64,000 nt of DNA from positions 70,213,092 to 70,277,091 of the forward strand of contig OX578282.1 of assembly GCA_951217055.1 (NCBI GenBank), given 5' to 3'. The notes under the pieces are model-generated. The model made no database searches. It was not told the DNA's origin and saw nothing but the letters and a program-made list of their open reading frames with translations. Source of the stretch: Gerris lacustris. Its lineage: Eukaryota > Arthropoda > Insecta > Hemiptera > Gerridae. Both the position numbers and the translations under genes were made by a program. Below, piece after piece: positions 23,301-32,300 of the stretch. Every line of letters begins with the position of its first letter. Position 1 is the first letter of the stretch.

Positions 23301-26300
23301 CTTCCAGTTCCGTAGGATGCCATTTGGCCTGCACAATAGTCCAGCCACCTGGCAGCGACTAATAGATCGAGTTCTCGGGGCAGACGTTGAGATATACGTC
23401 TTTGTCTATCTCGATGACATCGTTATCTGTACGCCCGACTTCGATACGCACACCAATGTTTTATCGGCCGTACTCTCACGATTGAGAAATGCTGGGCTGA
23501 CATTAAATCGAGATAAGTGTAAGTTCTGTTGTCCTCAGCTGAAGTACCTGGGTTATGTCGTCGATCGCCATGGTCTGCGAGTTGATCCAGAGAAGGTTAG
23601 CGCCATCGTCGATTATCCCCCACCAAAGACGCCGAAGCAGTTACGTCGTTTTCTCGGTATGGCATCGTGGTACCGACGATTTGTACCAGCCTTTTCTTCG
23701 ATCACTGTGCCATTAACATCTCTACTGAAAAAGGGATACAAGTGGATTTGGACTGAAGAATGTGCTCAGGCCTTCCGTGCTCTTAAGGACCATCTCATCT
23801 CTGCGCCTGTATTGACCTGTCCAGACTTCAGTAAACCTTTTATCCTACAGACAGATGCCAGCGAAGTGGGGCTTGGAGCCATTTTATCTCAAGAGATTTC
23901 TGAAGGAGAGAAGGTGATTGCATTTGCAAGTAGATCTCTGAATAAACTGGAGCGAAAGTATTGCGCAACGGAATTAGAGGCCTTAGCAGTACTTTGGGCA
24001 ATTGAAAAGTTTAGATCCTACTTGGAGGGGCAAACCTTTTCTGTGGTTACCGACCATATGGCCCTTAAATGGCTGATGGGATTGAAGGAGCCGAAAGGAA
24101 GACTGGCGAGATGGGTCCTTCGCCTCCAACAGTATGATTTTACCATCACCCACCGTCCAGGAAAGCTTCATGTTGTAGCTGATGCCCTGTCGAGAGCGCC
24201 AGTCAATGCTGTTGCAGTCGAAGGCCCAGGAAAAGAATCAGCCGAAGATAGGGTAATGGATAGGTGGTACGTCGGTATGCTGGAGAAAATCGAGGCATCG
24301 CCGGAGAAATATCCATTGTGGTCTATTCATCAGGGCAGACTATACGCGAACCGGAGCCGAAGAAGAGGAGCTGGAGGAGAAGAGGAATCGCCGTGGAAGG
24401 AAGTGGTCCCGAAGGAAAAACGTAAGCAGATTATGAGTGAAAATCATGATGCTCCTATGGCAGGACACCTGGGATCGTTTAAGACGAAAAGAAGAATTAT
24501 GCAGCGGTACTATTGGCCAGGTATGACTGCAGATATCTCCGCTTATGTAAAGAAATGCCATATCTGTCTCGCCACGAAGAGTGAGTGTAAGAAGCCGGCA
24601 GGTCTAATGGGTCACCAGAGGGAACCAGGAGCCCCATGGAGAATGGTGAGTGGTGACTTAATGGGTCCTTTCCCGAGGTCATCAAATCAGAACTGCTATC
24701 TTCTAGTGCTGGTGGACTGTTTCACCAAGTATGCTGTGCTGCACCCGATGAGAAAGGCCGATGCAAAGGCAGTAACAAAGTTTGTAGAGGACCAAGTCTT
24801 CATGGTGTTCGGTGTACCGCAGTTCTTCATTGCTGATAATGGTCCGCAGTGGCGCAGTCGGGAGTTCCAGGAAAAGATGTCCCAATACAAGGTGCGCGTT
24901 TTGTTCAACCCCTTGTACCACGCACAATGTAACCCGACGGAGCGCTACAACCGAACAATTAAAGGCATGATAACTGCGTACATAAAGGACAATCACAAAC
25001 ATTGGGACAAACATCTACCCCAACTCGGCTTTGCCCTTAGGACTGCAGTGAACGAGACAACCGGCTACTCACCATCATTCCTAACTTTTGGACGTCCTCT
25101 TCACCCGAGCGGAGAACGACTTCCCCACAGCGACGAAGATCCTTTGGTTGCGCCACAAGACCCCACTGCTAAGAAGACGGCGAAGAACATGGAAAAGCTG
25201 CAAGAGACCCTTCAAACTGTTAAGGAAAAGTTAAAGAAAGTTCATGCTAGGAATGCGCACACCTACAACCTTCGTCGTAGACATCAAGAATTTAAAGTTG
25301 GTGACGTTGTTTGGAAGCGCACGCATTTCCTCTCCGCTGCTGCAAAGGACTTCTCAGCCAAATTAGCGCCTAAGTATGTGAGATGTAAAGTTAGGGAGAA
25401 AATCACCCCTCTTGTCTACGAACTCGAAGACGAAACAGGAAAGCCTTTAGGGCGTTGGCATGTCAGCGAACTGAAGAGAAACCCGGAATAGACGCATTTT
25501 TATTTTCTTTTTTTCCCCAAGGAGGGATTTAATTTATAACGATTTTATTTGTATCACCCCTTAGAAAATTTTGTGTATGAAAATTAAGGGGTGAATGTTG
25601 AGCAAGTTAGTGATTTTTATTTGGTTTTTTAATTATCATTATGATTTTTATATTAAGGTTTTTTTAAGGGCAGTTTTTCCATCTTAGGATTTCGATTTTT
25701 ATTGACATAGGAAGTAGGGATTTTTTTTTCCGTTTTATTTTTATTTTATTTTGTTGGAATTCCTGGAAAGGGATGACCTGGAAGAGGAAGGTTTCGGAAG
25801 GCAGGTTGTGTCCAAGAAGAGGTTACGAGGAACATCGCGTGTCCACGTTTTTTTTTGGGGTATTAAGTTGAAGTTAGGGTTGTCTCCATTCACGGAGGAT
25901 TAAGGAAACCGAGCTTGGTGGATTACCGAAACCAGTGTTTCGTAGAGGTCTCCGATTCCAACTCTAAGTCTACGCAGCGAAACCAACTCAAGGTTGAGCT
26001 AAGGTGGTCATCGACAGTCGTCGACTACACGTAAGGTTGGCCAAAATTAATTGTTACTCTCTTCCCCTGGTTCATCACCTCTTCCTCGGCCACAAGTACC
26101 CCGAGGACAGGCAGAAGGTCAAACCAGCTTCCGGCTTGATTCCATCTCATATAGGCATACCGGGAACCTACCTGAAGCCCCTGCAAATTCAATTACTAAT
26201 ATATTATTATTTTACGTTTATTAAACTTTTATTCTTATAAAGTGTAATTAGTTAAAAGCTTCACCCAGTGACTTAAAAGTTAGGTTGGTGGATGACCACC

Positions 26301-29300
26301 TCTAGGAGTTTTGTACTGGGATCCCATAGGAAACTTTTTTTTATATTTATATATGTATCTACATTTTTCAGCTAGGGCGCAGTCATCCATAGATTTAGTT
26401 CTTGTTAATTTTACCAGAAGAAGTTGATCATTATTATTTTTAGTTTATTGTAAATAGTTTTTTTCTTGGTGACTGTGAACCGATTTGATTTTACTTGCTG
26501 ACTGGGGAGTGAGCGAAGCCTGTGTCACTCTGAACTCAGTAAAAAGGTTTTTTTTTTATGCTTACATTTTTATTATTCTTTTTAGGGGCTTTACTAAGTT
26601 CCCCAAACTTCCCTAGTTCCCATAACTCCCCTCAATAACTGGTTTCCCCGTTCCCCAGTTTTCCCCTTTGTCTATTAATCCACTAGGTGGTTTAATAGGT
26701 CCCTTTTCTTCCTTTCTTTTATTTCCTTTTCCTATGTACCACTTCATCCTTCTTTTTCTTACCCCTTTCTGAACGGGGTGGCGCCCAAATTCATTTGTTG
26801 CACCTCAGACAGATCTACCCCTCCCTGCCACCGACTGAGTTGGGTAAAACTTCACTCTATCAGCATAGCCTTAGTTTAAGAAGGCTACACTTTAAATGAT
26901 ACCCAAATTAAAAATTACAAAAAAAATATAAAATATGTCGATCAATGCTCAATTGATCGCTGATCGCAGAAATTTTGAGTGTTTAAGTTCGCTGTAGTTT
27001 TTCTGTTTTTGGGCAAAAAATGTTAACTTGTATACCAAATTTCAAATCTTTAACTACAGTAGGTTGGGAGATATACTCCAAAGTGCGACGGACGGGCGAA
27101 CTACCAAAAGCATAAGGGTTTCTATAGGATGATCTCGAAACCCTAAAAATCATCATATCAGCAAAAGCAAAGAAACATCACATATCGATGGTAAACATTT
27201 CTTCAAAGTATATATTATACGATAAACAACAACTTGGATGAATTAATTGTTACAGAATATCAGAGTAGTATAATCTTAAAGACACTGATCACTTTTGTTT
27301 GGCCATCTCTGTATTAAAGACGAGCTTACAGGTTCGATCCCACCCTTAGCCACTTTGATTATACATGGCTCTCTAGTGATCACATCGGTGGTACATCGGT
27401 GTGGGGCTTCGGTATAGAAGAACAGTTGGCTTTCATATCATAAAGTTAAACAGCATTAGGCGTGGCCTAATCTCAGACGGGTGATCACAGATCTGGGTTC
27501 AATCCCCAGACCACTCAGGATTCACCCGGCATCGTCATATAAATGAATATAACGGAGGTGCACTCGCAAATTTTCCAGTGCTGGGACGCCGGATGGTCTG
27601 AGCGGAATATCACATATAGGCAAGAGTGCGGGTCCGGAAAATGTTGAAAGTTATAACCTCTAAAAGCGTAAGTATTTTTATCTACGATTGATGCGAAATA
27701 TAAACATTGTATCTCTGTTTAGATGCGTAGAAAGTTATTCTTTACATACTTGTATTCATTGCGCATTGGCGTCTCATAATTCTGAAGAGTTCATCTTCTT
27801 TACCGCCCTAGGGCAGTAAAGAAGAGGAATTCTTCAGCTTTACGCACTTGGTTATTTAAAGCTAATTTGATGTTTGTTTAATAAAAGTAACTGTTTATAT
27901 CGAGTTTTTTGTGAAAATCAATGAGTGATTTAAGTGATTATGACGAATATGAGGAGAATTATACGCCCCCCGAAATAATTAATTCCGCACAAAATACAAC
28001 TATAATGAATTAATGTCATCTTTATCAAAAGAGAAATACGAACTTACATACAGGATGTTTATTATTTGTTTCTGTATTTATTATTAAAATCTAACAATCG
28101 TAGATAAAGTGCGGTACGCAACTCGTGCGAAAACAGCATTTTGCATTGCTCGTGTGGTTTTACTACCCTCGCTATCGCTAGGGGGCAAACTCCACACTCG
28201 CACGCAAAATGCTACTTTCCGCACTCGACGCGTAATGTACTATTTCATCCACTAAAACAGTACTGGGACAGCGCGGTGTTCCGGCTCCAGTACGACCCTG
28301 ATAAGAAGCTGCTTATGCACAAGACTCTAAGAGCTCTAACCACCTCTAACCACCCCTAACCACCTCTTACCACCCCTAACCACCTCTAACCACCCCTAAC
28401 CACCTCTAACCACCCCTAACCACCTCTAACCACCTCTAACCACCCCTAACCACCTTTAACCACCCCTAACCATCCCTAACTACTTCAAATCTCCTCTTAC
28501 TAACTACTAGCGCTAGCACTTAGAACTAGGAGCACTACATGAGTTAGTCAAGTTACTTACTCGGCTCTATTAATTTTGATCCTGCTGGGCCCGATGATGT
28601 CTAGGTTGGAGAAGGTGAGGTTGATATTGACCGGACTGTTACTCCCCTGGTTGAGTTCCATTCTGTCGAAGTGCAGCGGGTCTAGAGGGATGATTCCGTA
28701 CTCCTTCTTACCTGCAATACACAAATAACTTACATTAGTCTTGTACTTAGCCTTCCTCAGGTGCTATCAATATGAACTTCTACTAGGGGTCAAGTTGATG
28801 ACCACTTCTGTTAGTATAAAGTTCTAATAGGGGTCAAGGTGATGACCACGTATTGTTAGTATAAAGTTCTAATAGGGGTCAAGGTGATGACCACGTATTG
28901 TTAGTATGAGTTATATTAGGGGTCAAGGTGATGACCACTTCATTTAGTATAAAGTTCTTATAGGGGTCAGATGATGACCTCGTATTGTTAGTATGAGTTA
29001 TATTAGGGGTCAAGGTGATGACCACGTATTGTTAGTATAAAGTTCTAATAAGGGTCAAGGTGATGACCACTTCTGTTAGTATAAAGTTCTAATAGGGGTC
29101 AAAGTGATGACCACGTATTGTTAGTATAAAGTTCTAATAGGGGTCAAGGTGATGACCACGTATTGTTAGTATAAAGTTCTAATAGGGGTCAGATGATGAC
29201 CTCGAATTGTTAGTATGAGTTATATTAGGGGTCAAGGTGATGACCACGTATTGTTAGTATGAGTTCAAGGTGATGACTGATGACCATGTCTTCAAAATTT

Positions 29301-32300
29301 TAAACCATAAAATTGGTTCTAAAACAAAACCAAATTATATATTTATAGTTAGCGCGTCCTCCTCTTAAATTTATTCCCCAACAAAACGCGCATTTCCGTA
29401 AAAAAACCTCTGCCAATTAGTGTGGCACATAGCTTCCTCGCGTCCTATTTCGTACAATTTATAACCCATTAATATCCAATTTATTCAATTTTTCCTCTGC
29501 TTTTAAATCTGTTAAATGTTTTTTTGATTATTTACATGTCTTAAATTATCAATTCAGCAAAATTTAAAAAACGCAGACTGTTGAAATTAATCTGGTGGTA
29601 TTTGCAGGCTACTTTCGACGAACCATCAAAATTTCATTAAAATAAGATAAGAACTTTTGAAGATATAGGTGTAAATAAATGTTTGTTTTTGCGCATGTGA
29701 AAAATAAACAAATAGGCGCAGAAGGTTTAAACTTATATGGGACCAAGAATGAGCTAATTATGACCTACCATACAAATTTTAACTTTTATAAATAAATAAA
29801 ATAAAATTAGACAAGTAGTTTTAAGGGATGTTGATTCGCAAAAATTGAGCGACGTACATTAAAACTATAAATAATGATAGTGATATGCAATCTGGTGACA
29901 AAAAACAAATTATTTATAGGTAATAATAATATTTTGCCGCATGGAAGCGCCACTTGTGATCTCCAAAGTATAAGCGACACTCTAAAACGGGATTTTGGAA
30001 TCTGCTTACTCTACCCTCTCCCTCCTCCCCACTCCCTCTCTTTGGTTGCAACCGAGTCATTAAAAAACCTTGACCTCTTCTAACTGAAACTGGCATTCTC
30101 AAAAATAAAAATATCGCGAATACTCTTTACTTTACATATTTTTATATTCATATTACTATATAAAGCTGCCAGTGATGTCCAGGAGGATGTAGCCGTGATC
30201 GTATAGTGGTTAGTACCTTGCGTTGTGGCCGCAATAACCCAGGTTCGAATCCTGGTCACGGCACGTTTATTTTATATGTTACTTCTATTATAAATGAACT
30301 TTAATTATTACAATTTATATTAGGGTTTTCTTAAAAGTTAAAATAACATTTCAATATAAGCTAAACTTTTTTAAATCATAATGATTATTCTAAATTTGTA
30401 TTTAATAATTTATTTTAACCAAATTGTACATGGCATCTTGCAAAAGATCTAAGTAAATAACCAGGTTATCTTAAACGAAAGCCTTGTGCAACCAGATGTA
30501 TATTGCAAAAATGTCAAAATTTTCGACTTTTGCTTCCCACCTTACCGAAGGAAACGGAAGCTATGTTGCTTTGATGAAATGTTAGTCTTCATTTTTCAAA
30601 TATTCCAGGACAGAAATCCTTTTTAAACAACAGGGAACATTTTTAGTTGAGTGTCTGTCTGTCAGTCTGCGTCAGTCTGTCAGTCCAATTTTTACGATGA
30701 ACGTACCATAAAAACTACTCGTCCGAATTTAATGAAATATGTATGGTAGGTCATAATTAGCTCATTCTTGGTCCCTTATAAGTTTCAACCTTCTACCCCT
30801 ATTTGTTTCTTTCCACATGCGGTCAAACATACATTTATTTACACCTATATCTTCAAAAGTACTTATCTGATTTTTATAAAATTTTGATGGTTCGTCAAAA
30901 GTAGCCCGCAGATAGTCCTAGATTAATTTCAACCGTCTCAAAGATTAATTTCAAAGTACTCATTAAACTTAAAGAAATTTGGATGGTTTGTCGCATGTAG
31001 CAGTATGTATGCAGGTAGACCCATATTAATTTGAACTGTCAGCTGTACATGTAAAAATTCATGTAAAGGCGATTTTGACACATTTATAAATGGAAGGAAA
31101 ATAGTAATAGTCTAGGTAAATTAGTAATAAAAACCCCAAATGGAGGAAAAATTTATAAAGTTTTGAAACTTTGTGAAAACACTCTTAAGGGGTGACGTAG
31201 TAAGAAACAGTAAAATTCCCCCCTCTTGGGGGGGCATGTCCCCCCCCCCCCCTTTTCCTTAAAGTCCAAAATTTACTGTTAGTTCTTTCTCTTTTTACGC
31301 AAAACGGTTATTTTTTGAAAAGAAGTGTTATTACAAAATATTTATCACATACTTCTGCACAAAAAAGGTCCTATGCATGTTTGAAGTGAGACATACCGTT
31401 TTCGAGATATTGTAGTTAAAAAAGATAACAAATCCATTACCGTATTCTTGCGAACCAACATATCTTAAAAACAACTCTTTCGATTTTAATGAACTTCATA
31501 TGAAGGTCATAATTGGCCGATTGTTGATCCCATATATTTGCTAAATTGGTTCCCTGTCTGTCGATTAATTTTTTGTCAGTCAATTATGAATTGAAGTATC
31601 AATTTAGCAAAATGTAAAGGGCGTAGACGGTTGAAATTAATTTGGGGCTATCTGCGGGCTACTTTCGACAAACCATCCAAATTTCATATTAATCGGCTGA
31701 GTACTTATGAAGATATAGGTGTGATTTTGGTAATAACCCTTCTCTTCAAAAAAATAAACAGTTTTGCGTAAAAAGAGAAAAAAGTAAATTTTGGACTTTA
31801 AGGAGGGGAGTACTACACCCCTTAAGAGTGTTTTCACAAAGTTTCAAAACTTGATCAATTATTTCCCTTATATTATTCTATATTTTCCTGGACCACAAAT
31901 AAATTTGACAATAATGGTTTGTAAAAGTAGAACATCATTTATGTTATAAAAGCACCTTATAGAACGCGAGGAAGCGTGTGCCAAAATAATGGGCACACTA
32001 TTTTATTTTGCACTCCGATTTACAGGAACAGAGCAATAATGAGCAAAACTGAAAATACTCTGCAATTTTCATGGTATTTTCAATACAACTCCAGGATGTT
32101 TACTAGTGTTCTTGACCCCCATAGACATATATCTAAATGGACAGCCAATTGGTGTGGCAAACAGCTTCTTTGTATCCTAGAGCGTATTTAATTGATTTTA
32201 TGCTTTTTTAAGTCATTATTGTCTAATCTTTAGGAGAATCAACATTGCTGTAGATAACAGAAGCAAGTTTTAAATCTTAAGGAGAATCAACATTGCTGTA

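Larger units (their letters stand above)
18096..26889 (+). mobile_element. Complete Ty3/Gypsy LTR retrotransposon, 8794 bp
   Basis: Layout: LTR (18096-19454), leader (19455-20803), gag (20804-22312), pol with protease, reverse transcriptase, RNase H and integrase in that order (to 25491), polypurine tract, LTR (25531-26889). Reverse transcriptase before integrase makes it Ty3/Gypsy rather than Ty1/Copia. There is no third ORF, so no envelope gene. Both ORFs are open and the LTRs are almost identical, so insertion was recent and the copy may still be active. It lies antisense to the takeout gene and has split an older repeat copy, whose halves are at 18000-18095 and 26891-27140. TTTAAA occurs one base outside each LTR end (18089-18094 and 26891-26896) and is the best target-duplication candidate. 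Confidence 0.96.
17832..28560 (-). other. Takeout intron 3 (10.7 kb), largely retrotransposon
   Basis: The intron contains the Gypsy element at 18096-26889, flanked by two parts of one older repeat copy. Nearer exon 3 there are tRNA-like fragments (27300-27530), a TACGATTG-family element (27666-28250) and a 10-bp TTAGG-like array (28334-28490). The excess length compared with the 1.6-kb introns is mostly insertion. Confidence 0.85.

Noticed and set aside
25492..25530. Search for an envelope ORF that would make the Gypsy element an errantivirus
   Set aside because: Only 39 bp separate the pol stop from the 3' LTR, so no third ORF exists.
28334..28490. True telomere (CCTAA)n
   Set aside because: The unit is a degenerate decamer, internal to a gene intron, and only partly matches the telomere repeat.
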